A stretch of DNA of 64,000 nt from Odontesthes bonariensis. Taxonomy: Eukaryota > Chordata > Actinopteri > Atheriniformes > Atherinopsidae. Location: the NCBI RefSeq assembly GCF_027942865.1, contig NC_134524.1, positions 19,459,536 through 19,523,535 of the forward strand, read 5' to 3'. Below the pieces are notes generated by a model that saw only the letters and a list, made by a program, of their open reading frames with translations, had not been told where the DNA came from and searched no databases. Each line of letters opens with the position of its first letter. Within the stretch, counting starts at the first letter, position 1. A program made the position numbers and the translations under genes. Positions 23,601 to 33,600 of this stretch are shown here, one piece after another.

Positions 23601-26304
23601 TATAAAACAAAACGGATCCCCAAAATGAACCCGTGTGCCGTTTTTAATTCTTCTGTGGGGACACAAACGTGAAACTGCGTTTGCAGCTGAAGCGGCAGAA
23701 AGTGGCAGTTCACAACACGAAGTCTGCCTCCTACCTTGCCGGTGATGGCTGACCACACTTTGAGCGTGTTGTCATCGGAGCCGCTCACAATCAGGTCGCC
23801 GCTGAACTGCAGGCAGGTGATCACGTGATCGTCGTGACCTTTCAGCACCTGCGGAGAATTTCGAGGGATTTCATGACCCCACAGTTTACACATCAGATAT
23901 GCTCGGCAAAGTTGGCGTGCGTGTAAAAAGCTCTACCATGGGTTCCCGCGCGTCCCCCTTCCTCCAGTTGGTCTCAATGCGATGTTGCCTGATGTAGGCG
24001 GATTTCCACGGGCTGACTGCGGCACTTGGTCGTACACACTCTCTGCTACGGTATGACACACACTCCGATATACCTGAGGAAATTATTATTATTTTTTTTT
24101 TTTTAAAAACACAAAAAAGCTTAGATTAGAGCCTGCGTTGACAGTTCTGAATGTAGCACAAAAAACAGCCGCGCTGCAATGGAAAAATCACATAAGTTAC
24201 AGCAGATGTACTCGGGTGAAATCCACTAGTGTTGCCGCAACCAAGTATGTCGTATAAATTAACAGGAGGCTGTCGAATATAGATTTACAGTTGGATTAGA
24301 AAGTTAAACTACTGTCATGTAAGCTAACATTAACAACTCTAACCTCTATTGTATGACTGTAGTTTAGCTTTATTGTTATGACGTTGGCCTGCTGTGTGAA
24401 CTGTAGCTTTCCATACTGTGTACAGACCAGTTTCTATTCTGGGTTTAGCTGTTAGCTTGCTCTGCAAGTGAACATAAATGCTCGTGTCATTAGTATGTAA
24501 GTGGAGCGCCACTAATGAACGCTAGCTGCATTTGTATTCTCACTGACTTCTTGCTAACTCCAGCCCTGTTCCCACTGGTATAGCAGCAGGGTTAATAATT
24601 AGGCTTATTTATGAATCTGGTGAGTTGCAGTTAACACTGGCTTCATTAGTATGGCTGTGGTGTGATGCTAACGTTAGGTAGCCTCATTGGTATGGCTGCT
24701 GAGTGCTGGCAGTGAATCTCGGCAGACTGGCAGAACGCCCAGACGCACGCACGTCCACACACACACACACACACACGCACGCACACACTCAGCCACTGCA
24801 TTGCGCTGAATGAATGAAGAGTGACAGACTGTGTGTAGCTGTATTTGCATGTTGCACTCGGGTCAAAAAGCACTTTACATCCAGTAAGTTCATCCCTCTG
24901 TTTGAATTCGTTTTTTTTTCATGCTACCCCTTTGAAAACACACCTGCGGGGGGCTCTGCTCAGACCACACAACAAACTCGCAAAGAAAAACAGCAGTTTT
25001 GCATAATTTCACAGTAAGATTGATGACAATCTGCTACTGGCCAGAGCTTTAGAGGCACTTAACCACCCACAAAATGAAACTACTTCACCATCCTCCTTCA
25101 TTATATTCATTCATTCAATTATATCTTCAGTGAAATTTGATCTCCCTGGATACTCTGTTATGGAAATGCACAGTCCTTCTCAGTCGTAATTGTTCAGGTA
25201 ATCTTTATAAGCTGTAACATGTAAAAAATCTATTGATCTCCCTCATATTACACAATGATAAATAGATTATTTTTTAGGATTCAGGCTACTTGGACGGATA
25301 AAACTTGACAGTGAACGACGCAGTTTTGGACATCAGTAATTTCAGTTGGGCATATTTATGATTAAAGTATATAAATAAATAATTGTTTGCTGCAGCCCAA
25401 ACTTCTATGTCCGTTAATCTATACATTTTAACCAGTCATTTTCCTGGCTTTTAATAATTATTATGTGTAGAGGAATGGAAGTTAAAATCCCCACCACCTT
25501 TCTGTTTTTCAGTAAGTCATTAAAGCATTACAGTGTTCCCATTATGATGGAAGACAGCTGTGAGTATAGCTGAGTGACCACTGAATTGTGTATTTGGAGA
25601 GAAAAGCGTTGTTATTTACCTTCCTCGTGGCACTTTTCCCTCCACAGCAGGTTGTCCTCGGCCAGGATCCTCCAGTACCTGCAGGTCTGAGCAGCCTGCA
25701 GCAGGTCTTTGGGAGCCAGGAAGGTCAGCACATATAGGGCAAGCTGCAAACGTAATAAACACAACGTTAAAAACGGCGCCCTGTAACACGGCCAAGCTGT
25801 GGACCTTAAAGTGGACTCGTGGTCGTGTTTTTTTTTTTGCCGTACCTCTTTGGGCAGCAGCGAAATGAAGTCTCTCTGGAACTGAGGCTCGATCACCTGC
25901 ATCATGTGCTTCACCTGACTGGTCTCGCACGTGTCGATCAACTCGTCCAGAGCCAAGAGCCTCTCGGGTCCGCTCCACGTCTGCGGGAAAGGAAAGGGAG
26001 AGGGGAGGTGGAGCAGGGAAAACAGGAAAAATGATTTATTCAAACATACGGACATACAGGATAGAAGTTCATTTCTTTCTATGTGTTTCGTTCAACGTTT
26101 CAGACTCTCTGAAATAGTCTGATCTTCTTCCCGAATCTACAAAAGCGAGGTCCACATTTTTTTTCCATTTGAATGTGTGTGCACAAGCATCTTTCTATGT
26201 ACACATTTGTCCTTGTGTGTTTCTTTTTTTAGCTGAATAAGGACAGCTTGGAGGCAGCACTCTGCTGCCGCTCTGTTCATGTAAAGAGAGCAGAGAATGC
26301 ATTT

Positions 26305-26377
<73 letters not shown>

Positions 26378-28641
26378 GAATGCAGAACATGAAGAAATGC
26401 GGGTGCATTTTACAGCGCTGCAGGACACGAGCGGTGGTGAATTAACTCTTGTCCTTGTGAGTCATGTTAGTTTCTCCAGACTCACTATTGTAGACATGAA
26501 TGTTAATTAGCTAACTACATCTTAATTGACTGAAACCACAATTGCTACATGTTAGTGAATTTACTGTTCAATAGGAAGTTAGTAATTTGCTATCGAAAGC
26601 CTGATTATGCCAGCTATTCTGAAGGTGCCAAAAACTTAGTGAAATGAATCCAAACTGGATTCTGTTCCCACAACTTATCCACAGATTAGACATTTCTAAG
26701 ACAGGACAAGTGCACCTATTTGGAGGAAACCCCCACAAACGTATTCCATTATCTGACTCGAAATACGATATAACTATGGTGTTCTTAGAGGAGAGAGCAT
26801 TGAACCTCCGCAGTTATCGTTCACCCACTGCTCACCTGGAAGGTGTGAAGCCAGTCCTGCAGGCCAGAAGGAGGCGGGCCAGAAGTGACGCGTCGCCTCT
26901 GAGCCGAATGCCCATTGGCCAGCCGCAGATCCCCGAATGTGGTGGGCGTGGCCTGAACCAGACTGGCAGGACTGCAGAGAAAGACAAAAAAATAAAAAAT
27001 GCGTTGCATTCACCTTTGGATGTTGCAACTGGAAACAACATCACCTCTGAATAAAACCCAGTTTAAAAGACAAAAAAAGCAGTGGGCTTTGCTGTCTGAC
27101 CAGTTTAGCCGTGGTTAGTTACACCTTAGACTTCCCAAGTCGGTAATCTGACTTTCAATGTGCACAGGTTGAAACTTCTACGGGAATCTAAAAATTCTCA
27201 TTAGTTTGTTGAAACGGAACACATCCTTGGCATTTGCAATTGCTAATATAAGGCTAATCATTTGCTAATTAGATTCACTTTATTAATGGTTACCTTTACA
27301 CCAGTTGCTATCTGCTGTCCTAATGGCCTAATTTCAAAGGAGGTAACAGGTGATTAACGAAACTTGCCGCATGCTTTGTTTTGTGCAGTTTGGAGGCTGT
27401 AGTGACATGTAGCGGCTCAAATTACAAACTGCAACCAACTGAAAACACCACTCCCAGCCTTCTATTACCATGACTACCAAAAATGGGGAAGACCTGCTCT
27501 AAAGTCAGTATTTGGTTTGTCCTTTTTGGCTGCTGCAGTAACTTGCAGGTGCAACAAGGGCCACTAAGGGCAACCTGTTGTGTCTTTGAAAACGAATTGC
27601 TCCGTCTAAGGTCTCAAAACACAACAAATCTAATGTTCAGACAGTTTTAATCCCGCTGCGTTTCCACCAACAGATGGAACCTTGAGCTGAAAAAACTTCC
27701 AGTTATGCCAGAGTCTTCAAAACATGCTTAATGAAAGTATGGAGATATTTGCTGACGTTGATAAGCTGAATATCTTACCTGAGATACCCGCTGCCTTTGC
27801 AGTGTTTCTTCCCTGAAGGGAATGGCCGGCCGTCTGGACCGTGATCCAGCTTCCTTTTCATCTGAACGTGGAAACACAAAGACCGAAACAAAAGCTCAGA
27901 GATGTTGACAATCCTCCATATTGGAAAACAACCGAATGAACTGGAGCTTATAAGATGGGACTTTGTGAGGAAGCCACAAAAAACATTTAGAAGGGTTTAT
28001 CAGGTTGTTGGGTAGTGCTGTGCGATATGGACAAAATTTTATATCCCGAAATAGTATTTTTTCTTAAAATGATGTATATATATACTGTATATATATAAAA
28101 TTTACATACGAAATGAATGGCAATTTCTGAATTTTTGAATGGCATTGGTGTCTGTGATTTTGCGGTGTCTGCGGCACTGCTTGTCATAGATAGGGGATGC
28201 CTTTGGTCAACGATTCGTTCAGGCTCGTTTGGTGTGTTTTTTTTCTTCGTTTGAGGTAGTTTGTCGCATTTTCACGCTGTCTCTCTACTGTTCTTCATGT
28301 CGTGTCTTTCAGTGATAGAACAGATTAGAAGTGTTCGAGTCGCTAGTAACGACTTGTTGGCGGCATGTTTTGCAAATGACCGTTGTCTGGTCGGTGTCTG
28401 ACTTTTTAAATCCAAACCAAAACCACACTATGGAATTCCGGTTCCCTCTTTTCGGCACTGATTCCTCCCTGGGTTCTGTTTCCATTGTGTTTTCCATCGT
28501 ACTTTCCGCCTCTGCCATGTTGTTGTTTGTATCCATGCATGCTCCCCTGGCACTGCAGTAAATGAGTCTTTGCGGGTGACGCAACAATGCTACCGCAAAG
28601 TGGTAGTGTTGCTGCGGGTTACCTTTAGCCTTCATACAACG

Positions 28642-28672
<31 letters not shown>

Positions 28673-31600
28673 CAATATTAGCAATAGAGGGCTATATCGC
28701 ACTACAACTTATATCGTAATATCGCACAGCACTATTGTTGGGTAGGTGGTGTACAGTTTAATCTGGCCCCGTCTTTCCTCACAACAAACCAGCCAAGATG
28801 AACATGTATAAAGCTTCGTCTTTGCATCTAAAAAAGACCCGTAAAGGCAGAAGAAACCGCAACACCTGTCCATGTAAATTAAATGTGTGTAGCTAAAGCT
28901 AATAACAAAGCTGAAACACCAAAACAAACAACATCTAAAGACTATTTGGTTTAACTTGAACAGATCTGGACATTTTAATTTCCATTAGATGAATGAACTG
29001 AACAATGACAGTGTATGAAAACCCATCCTTGGTACAAGAGATGGATAAGTGGAGCTCTAGAAGTGAAAGATGCAAATATAGAACAAATATATATGAGACC
29101 TTTCGTGTTTATATGTGCTGAAAAGGCTAAAGCTAACTTAAAAGTAAAGGTGTTTATTAACTGCTATGATGTCCTTTGGGTGACGTGAATGAGGCACCGT
29201 TGGTTGGGAGTGGTTTAAAAAAAATTTTGAGCCATTTTAAGTTTGCACTTAAAAAAAATAAAAATAATCAAACTTTAAAAATGTGAGAGGTGAGAAACTT
29301 TAAAAAGACTTCAATCAATTGCTTTATCAAGAGAATACGATCACAAATCTATCAAGAATGAGACATGGCTACACTGGTTTTAATGTGAAGAGCTCGTTCC
29401 AGTTCCCCCTCATCCTAAAGTGAGACGTATTGATTAGTCCAAACCCCAAAAATAATGTTGTTACTCTTCCCAACAAAGAAAAGGATCCAAACTCTCACAT
29501 TTCAAGAGGCTGGAACCATATTTTCTTTACTTAACAGTCAATAAAGAAATGAGATGTCTCCGTGAAGTCGAGTTATTCTTCTTCATCTGGGCTTAGTTTT
29601 CTAATCAAACACTTTCTAACCTTTTGGGTTCCATATCAATGGGGAAAAAAAAAAAAAAACCTATACCTGTAAATGAAATGGAACAAACACGTATGTCTGA
29701 TCAGTCCAATCACGTTTCATGCCCCGAATCTCATTCACATAACCCTCTCTGACATGATGAATTCATTCATATTAGACTGTAGCTGCAAAAGCTGCAAATC
29801 ACAAGGTGCCTGAGAGGGAAATACACAACGTGCTTCTGCACACGATGGTGGGCTCCCGGGACGTCCCTGAGGTCAGAAAAAGAGCCAACGTATGCGGCAG
29901 AGTCCACACTAACGAGGAGATGCAGATAACTGCAGCTGAACCAAAGAGACGCTGGAAATACAAACGCTGCGAGGTAACCCGAACGCAGCGAGCCGGAGGT
30001 CTGAATCAGCCTTCTATCTCGTTCCTCTGTGTGTGTCTCTCGCAGTGAATGAATGCAGGAATGCAGAAAATCGGAGGAATGTCGCCGGTGCAGCGTTGGT
30101 CTAAAATAAGAGCACGAGCTAACGGGCTGAAACACACACGCACACACACAAAGAGGACAGCTTATATGTGTGTGTGTGTGTGTGTGTCCTCCTTCCTGGA
30201 TGTTTTCAGTCTGTAGATTTGTCAGTGAAGAAAGAGCGTTTTATTCATTCACAGCCTCACCTTCTAATCTGCTTTTCACTCTCTGACTCCGTGTCGCTGG
30301 CTTTTAACAACAGATGTCGCATCTGTGAGGATGTTGTTGGGCCAACAAAGAAAAACTCAACTTTGTGGTGAAGAGCAAAGGAATGTGTTTCTTGTTAAAA
30401 ATCAGAGCAGCTCCGTTCTGCTGCGTGCCGGTGAAACACACATCTGTGTTTTAGCCTTGAAAATTTTGTTTCTTAGCGGGCTCCACTACAGTGGGGAGCT
30501 GTACCATCTCTGCAGTTGTGCCACAGTGACTTGTGCTGAGTCCACGAGTATCAGGAGAACGAATATGGGGACCTGAAACGTAGTCTGTGTATGGTGCCAA
30601 CACATGGCATTTCTACGCTTTCATTATCACAGTTTGAAGCTACCGGCACGAGATACTTAAGTTTTGAGTCTGATTTCATGGGATTTTTTAAAAAAGTTTT
30701 TGCTGTCTGACCATAAAAATTGGCCCTAAGAAGCTCATAAGTGTCAATTTCTGAGATTTTATTCTTTTAGTTTAAAGCGATAAAGATGCCAAGGCGACAG
30801 AAACTGCATTTTTGTCATCTATTTAATATGCTTTTGTTGTCTTTCCTGCTATTTATGTTTTCACACTGTTGGGCGCTTTAAAGACATATGAACATCTGGT
30901 CCTGCTGAGCTTTTTTTGGGGGGTTCGTGATGCATGTTTAATCAAGCAGTTTATTTCAAAGCTGCTGCATTTTGTTGTTTCCTTTGTAATATCTTTTTCC
31001 CAACAAAAGAACATCTATCTTCACAGCTTTAATCTGGTCGTCTGAGGCTGTGACGTTAAGCACGGAGTAGTTTAGGCGAAGTGCAGTGAACTTCTTGGGT
31101 TTTGAAACCAAAAAAATGAGACTTTATATGGGGGTACTTTAAAGGACGCTCAGTCATTTGTGTTTTGACAGCATGAGGAAGATGAGAGATTTCCATTATT
31201 TCCAGTGGTTTGTGGCAGTTGAGATCAACTCACTGTGGGAGTTTAGCTGTTTTATGCAGCATGTATAAACTAAACCGTACAGATTATAGCTGCTGTACTC
31301 TGCGAGCAGAAGTGGTCTGCTGCAGAAAAGCATAAATAAGCATTAAGCGATGACGCTGAGCGTCTTCCACTTGTTTTCGTGTCGAGGTTTGACCCACTGC
31401 AGATTACATGGGCTTACATCCCTCTCTTGTGAGCAAATTTATCTTATTTTCAAGGGTTTAATCTTGTAGTGTAAAGCTAAAAGCATCGCATGCTTCAGAT
31501 TGCTTTTAATTGACCGTTTTTCACCTGTAGTAACACATCTGAAACCACCAAAACCTTTAGTTTGACAGACCTGCCATTACTTGTTTTTATACTGGGTGAG

Positions 31601-33205
31601 AATGAAAAGATAACACACTATTACATTTAATCAGATGGTCTACAGTAGCTTTGATGAGTTTTGGACGTTTATGCTACATTTTGGAGCCAAATTGGGAAGA
31701 TTACAACCGCTATACTTTTTAATATCCCTTGTTTCTAACTTAAGTCACATATTCAACCTTTTAATGATGTGGATTGAATCTACAGGCATAATCTATGTCA
31801 TTTGAACCCTGTGTTATGACTCCTTATCCACTGTAATAAACCCAATTTGTTTAGAAAACTGGAGGCTTCATGGCTGCAGTGGAAACTCGCCTCCTTTATT
31901 TGTATTTTCACAGAGAAGTATTTTCACAGAAACGTCACATTTCCAAGCTTTTAATCTTGTGCTTCGCAGGCGCGCCGGTAAACAAGCAACAGATCATCAA
32001 GTCGAACTAGATTCCAGTTCATTTTGTTGAGGTTTGACCCAAACAATGCAGATTATAGCTGTTGTAAATTGCCGTATCCCTCCTCTGGTGAGTAGAAATA
32101 TCCCTTTTTTTCAAGGTTTCAATTTGAAAGCTCCAGCTAAAACAGTAACCAAGCATCCAATCGTAGCGGGTTTTTTTTTTTTATGAATCAAATACATTTT
32201 TTTACCTGAATTCTGTAGTATGAAGCTGTAAAGTTGTTTTAAAGTATACAGACTTTTGATGGCATTTACTGTTCAAAACCATATTTAAAGATGAACTAGC
32301 ATTATTTACAAAGGTAAGACTGACTTTAATCAATTGAACCGACTTTACCTTAAAAAAACCACAAATTTCTTCGTAATATTTTACACGGTTTCTTTTATTT
32401 TTGTAGTGTGGAGCTAGAAAGATGGCTTTGAGTGTTATACTGTGGCATGTGAACAATACCATGATTATTGATTATTATCTTTAAGTTTTATTGCTGTCAT
32501 TTGGAGCAGAAAAGGTTACCAAGCATAATATACTAAGGTTTAGTTTAATAACATTTTGTCTTCTTTGAGGTTTGACCAACATTACAGCAGTTTAGGAGCA
32601 AAAAAAGTCTTTCAGGCTTTAATCCAGCATCTTGAGGCTGTAATGATGATCAAGCGCTGCATACTTCAAGAAAGATTGATTGGAATTAGTTTCACTGACT
32701 AGTCACAAATCAAATGAGCAACATTGGACAATATGGTCTCATGCTCAGTTTATGGTCTATTCTCCAGTTTGTTGCAGTTTCTGTTGAACCGCTGAGGCTC
32801 AAAGTCCAAACACTGTGCGGTGAAACAAGACTGCGAGGCAGCAACAGTGATCAATAACCAATAATCGAATCAAGGGAAGAAGAGGTGGGTGGAGGAAGGA
32901 GAGAGAGACGAAGAAGATACAAAAATGAGATGTCTCTCCCTCTCCCGGTTCCGCAGTGGTCCACACACGCACACACACGCGCGAGCACAGCGACGCACGC
33001 ACGCACGCGCCACCGAGGCATTTCTCCTTTCGGGAAGTGTGGGGGGGGGAAACGCCTTGTCATCCCGGCTGTGCACGCGCCTGACAACCTTCAGTTTCTG
33101 CGTGACAGCTCTGACTAAAAACTGACCACACCGCAGCCGCTCGCGCGCCTGTCAATCAATACTCACTTTGTAGAAGATGAGCTTCAAGGTGCCGTAGAAA
33201 CCCAT
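17559..33205 (-). CDS. fbxw7: fbxw7: F-box/WD-repeat protein 7, beta-like transcript (13 exons, 556 aa)
   Basis: FBXW7 is the substrate receptor of an SCF (SKP1-CUL1-RBX1) ubiquitin ligase that destroys phosphodegron proteins such as cyclin E, MYC, JUN and Notch. Exons, 5' to 3': 33167-33205, 27779-27861, 26836-26971, 25846-25980, 25620-25743, 23937-24073, 23735-23848, 20897-21078, 19694-19919, 19513-19579, 18855-18998, 18440-18589, 17559-17692. They sum to 1671 nt with consistent phases. The F-box (about 123-170) contains [20 protein letters not shown]. Eight WD40 blades run from 219 to the end. The degron-binding arginines, human R441, R465, R479 and R505, are all kept (STDR, STVR, GSRD, AAVR; about residues 285, 309, 323, 349). 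The C-terminus is DDKKKETD, longer than human. The linker between F-box and propeller (about 174-193) is strongly diverged although its length is unchanged. This suggests a teleost-duplicated copy, but that is inference. Confidence 0.95.
17693..18439 (-). other. fbxw7: fbxw7 last intron, mostly made of a hAT element
   Basis: The intron is 747 nt, of which 628 nt is the hAT insertion at 17755-18382 plus its 8-bp duplication. Without it the intron would be about 111 nt. Donor GTCAGG (weak consensus) at 18439. Confidence 0.85.
17755..18382 (-). mobile_element. Non-autonomous hAT (BED/ZBED type) derivative A
   Basis: Terminal inverted repeats tagggctgaacgatat (17755 onward) and its complement ending at 18382. 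The flanking 8 bp, gtccggag and atcaggag, match at 6 of 8 positions, as expected of an old hAT duplication. The minus strand keeps a piece of a hAT transposase ([19 protein letters not shown], then [20 protein letters not shown]). The N-terminal BED finger and the catalytic C-terminal part are missing. It shares its terminal sequence with the element at 28013-28734. Confidence 0.88.
18440..18589 (-). CDS. fbxw7: fbxw7 WD40 exon (penultimate)
   Basis: Encodes (G)[28 protein letters not shown] and ALESRGSG. Acceptor TTTCCTACAG; donor GTCAGG. Confidence 0.94.
18855..18998 (-). CDS. fbxw7: fbxw7 WD40 exon
   Basis: Encodes [20 protein letters not shown] and [20 protein letters not shown]. Acceptor ATCTGCAG; donor GTGAGA. 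Confidence 0.95.
19134..19148 (+). promoter_or_regulatory. CTCF-like motif
   Basis: CCACTAGGGGGCGGC closely fits the CTCF core. It lies in the 514-nt fbxw7 intron 18999-19512. Match by eye only. Confidence 0.35.
19513..19579 (-). CDS. fbxw7: fbxw7 short WD40 exon
   Basis: A 67-nt exon encoding [20 protein letters not shown] plus E-T. Acceptor TTTTCTTTACAG; donor GTAGAG. Confidence 0.94.
19694..19919 (-). CDS. fbxw7: fbxw7 WD40 exon with degron-binding arginines
   Basis: Encodes [35 protein letters not shown] and [10 protein letters not shown]. The arginines equivalent to human R479 (GSRD) and R505 (AAVR) are intact. The exon is distinctly GC-rich. Confidence 0.96.
19920..20896 (-). other. 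fbxw7: fbxw7 intron (977 nt)
   Basis: Only simple GT/CA-rich sequence (20470-20690) and an A-run near the 5' splice site; no element or exon recognised. Confidence 0.75.
20897..21078 (-). CDS. fbxw7: fbxw7 WD40 exon
   Basis: Encodes [33 protein letters not shown] and [15 protein letters not shown]. Carries the equivalents of R441 (STDR) and R465 (STVR). Acceptor GTGTCTCAG; donor GTAATA. Confidence 0.96.
21180..21595 (-). mobile_element. Tc1/mariner-like transposon remnant
   Basis: Read on the minus strand, 21420-21200 gives [18 protein letters not shown], a [10 protein letters not shown] block and later KRSSSPGI. This corresponds to the QDNAP / WPPNSPDLNP region of Tc1 transposases, with the catalytic region decayed. 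A gaggcatgatgggtgcaaca block at 21530-21550 belongs to the same element. Not functional. Confidence 0.65.
21982..21995. promoter_or_regulatory. RFX X-box palindrome
   Basis: GTTGCCACGGCAAC is a perfect-form X-box palindrome of the type bound by RFX factors. It lies in an fbxw7 intron, with a further half site (cttggcaac) about 20 bp downstream. Confidence 0.4.
23735..23848 (-). CDS. fbxw7: fbxw7 first WD40 blade exon
   Basis: A 38-codon, phase-0 exon: [18 protein letters not shown] through [14 protein letters not shown]. Acceptor TTCTCCGCAG; donor GTAGGA. Confidence 0.96.
23937..24073 (-). CDS. fbxw7: fbxw7 linker exon (diverged)
   Basis: Encodes [20 protein letters not shown] followed by the conserved [20 protein letters not shown]. 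The exon is the same length as in human (45 codons), but the first 18 or so residues have lost nearly all similarity to the conserved IDEPLHIKRRKVIKPGF segment. Acceptor TTTTCCTCAG; donor GTAGAG. Confidence 0.92.
24074..25619 (-). other. fbxw7: fbxw7 intron (1.55 kb)
   Basis: Contains a CA/CG-rich microsatellite (24753-24788) and otherwise unremarkable A/T-rich sequence. Confidence 0.75.
25620..25743 (-). CDS. fbxw7: fbxw7 F-box exon
   Basis: Encodes [20 protein letters not shown] and [20 protein letters not shown], the core of the SKP1-binding F-box. Nearly identical to the human sequence. Acceptor ACGTTTGCAG; donor GTAAAT. Confidence 0.97.
25846..25980 (-). CDS. fbxw7: fbxw7 dimerisation/F-box start exon
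   Basis: A 45-codon phase-0 exon: [43 protein letters not shown]. The helical stretch before the F-box is the known dimerisation region of FBXW7. Acceptor TTTCCCGCAG; donor GTACGG. Confidence 0.96.
26307..26376. repeat. (CA)35 microsatellite
   Basis: About 70 bp of uninterrupted CA in the 855-nt fbxw7 intron 25981-26835; likely length-polymorphic. Confidence 0.97.
26836..26971 (-). CDS. fbxw7: fbxw7 exon upstream of F-box
   Basis: Encodes [18 protein letters not shown] and [15 protein letters not shown]. Two in-frame acceptors 9 nt apart are possible (TCTGCAG before 26971 and TGCCAG before 26962), adding or removing three residues. I use the outer one because of its strong pyrimidine tract. 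Confidence 0.92.
26972..27778 (-). other. fbxw7: fbxw7 intron (807 nt)
   Basis: No recognisable element. Donor GTAAGA at 27778. Confidence 0.75.
27779..27861 (-). CDS. fbxw7: fbxw7 first common exon
   Basis: Begins exactly at ATG after the acceptor [29 protein letters not shown] followed by [15 protein letters not shown] is the junction to which all alternative first exons of vertebrate FBXW7 are spliced, and its basic run acts as a nuclear localisation element in human. Confidence 0.95.
28013..28734 (-). mobile_element. Non-autonomous hAT (BED/ZBED type) derivative B with perfect 8-bp TSD
   Basis: Terminal inverted repeats tagtgctgtgcgatat at 28013 and the complement ending at 28734. A perfect 8-bp duplication ttgttggg flanks it (28005-28012 and 28735-28742). 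The minus strand keeps a 108-codon frame (28635-28309) with a BED-type zinc finger ([20 protein letters not shown], then C and SNLFYH). A one-base deletion breaks the frame right after the finger's first histidine. The rest of the transposase is absent or scrambled, so it cannot move itself. Confidence 0.93.
31000..32700. repeat. Degenerate repeat array of about 5 diverged units
   Basis: Related word groups recur in the same order. GAGGTTTGACC is at about 31385, 32030 and 32568. CAGATTATAGCTG or variants are near 31275, 31395, 31700 and 32045. CTTTAATCTTG/CTTTAATCTGG variants are at about 31030, 31460, 31950, 32120 and 32610. AAGCATCG/AAGCATCC near 31483 and 32150 follow AAGCTAAAA-like words. 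Spacing is irregular (about 540-650 bp between the best copies), so this is an old, decayed tandem or segmental repeat. Confidence 0.5.
33167..33205 (-). CDS. fbxw7: fbxw7 beta-like first coding exon
   Basis: Thirteen codons, [13 protein letters not shown], ending phase 0 at donor GTGAGT. It matches the end of the human beta-specific exon ([13 protein letters not shown]). The ATG sits in an optimal context (GCAGCCATGG). I found no in-frame ATG in the roughly 150 nt upstream, so the long hydrophobic N-terminus of human beta, which holds it at the ER, is not supported here. Confidence 0.9.
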
Positions 33206-33432
33206 GGCTGCTGCGCCGGTGCGTCCGACCCTCCCAGAGAACCGTGAGGCACGCGAAATTACAACAAGTTCTGAAGAGCAGGTCCACGAGCGAGGAAAAT
33301 CCGACCGTCCGTGACGTCACAGATCCATCGGGTCAAATCGGTGTATCGATGAGAGGTAAAAAAAAAAAAAAATGTAGGAGTCCGCGCTGAGCTCGCGCTG
33401 CTGCTGCTGCTACGGGATCCACTGACTGACCT

Positions 33433-33467
<35 letters not shown>

Positions 33468-33600
33468 CTGTGTCGCTCGACCTCCAGCAGGAACACGCAG
33501 GGACATGCCTCTCTGTGCCTCGTGCTACAGAGGGAGGGGTGGAGCCGCGCGCTTAGTGTGTTCGCGTGTGTGTGTGTGTGTTATGCAGGGTTGTTACATA
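33206..33600 (-). promoter_or_regulatory. fbxw7: fbxw7 beta promoter / CpG-rich region
   Basis: A G/C- and CpG-rich stretch around the beta exon (about 32930-33560) with a (CT)15 tract at 33434-33463, a CRE-like TGACGTCA at 33311-33318 and (GCT)n at about 33398. It is the only clear CpG-island-like region inside the gene. The start site is not determined. Confidence 0.5.
33434..33463. repeat. (CT)15 microsatellite in fbxw7 beta promoter
   Basis: A perfect CT tract of about 30 bp, some 230 bp upstream of the beta start codon. Confidence 0.95.

Larger units (their letters stand above)
21079..23734 (-). other. fbxw7: fbxw7 intron (2.66 kb)
   Basis: Holds a Tc1 remnant (21180-21595) and a perfect X-box palindrome (21982-21995). 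From 22.1 to 23.7 kb I see nothing beyond A/T-rich sequence. Confidence 0.75.
27862..33166 (-). other. fbxw7: fbxw7 beta intron 1 (5.3 kb)
   Basis: Contains the hAT derivative at 28013-28734, TG/CA microsatellites (30131-30190) and a degenerate repeat array (31000-32700). The last 250 bp before the beta exon donor are CpG-rich. No further coding exon recognised. Confidence 0.7.

Noticed and set aside
26137..26376. Cys-Val repeat frame
   Set aside because: Translation of the CA/GT microsatellite.
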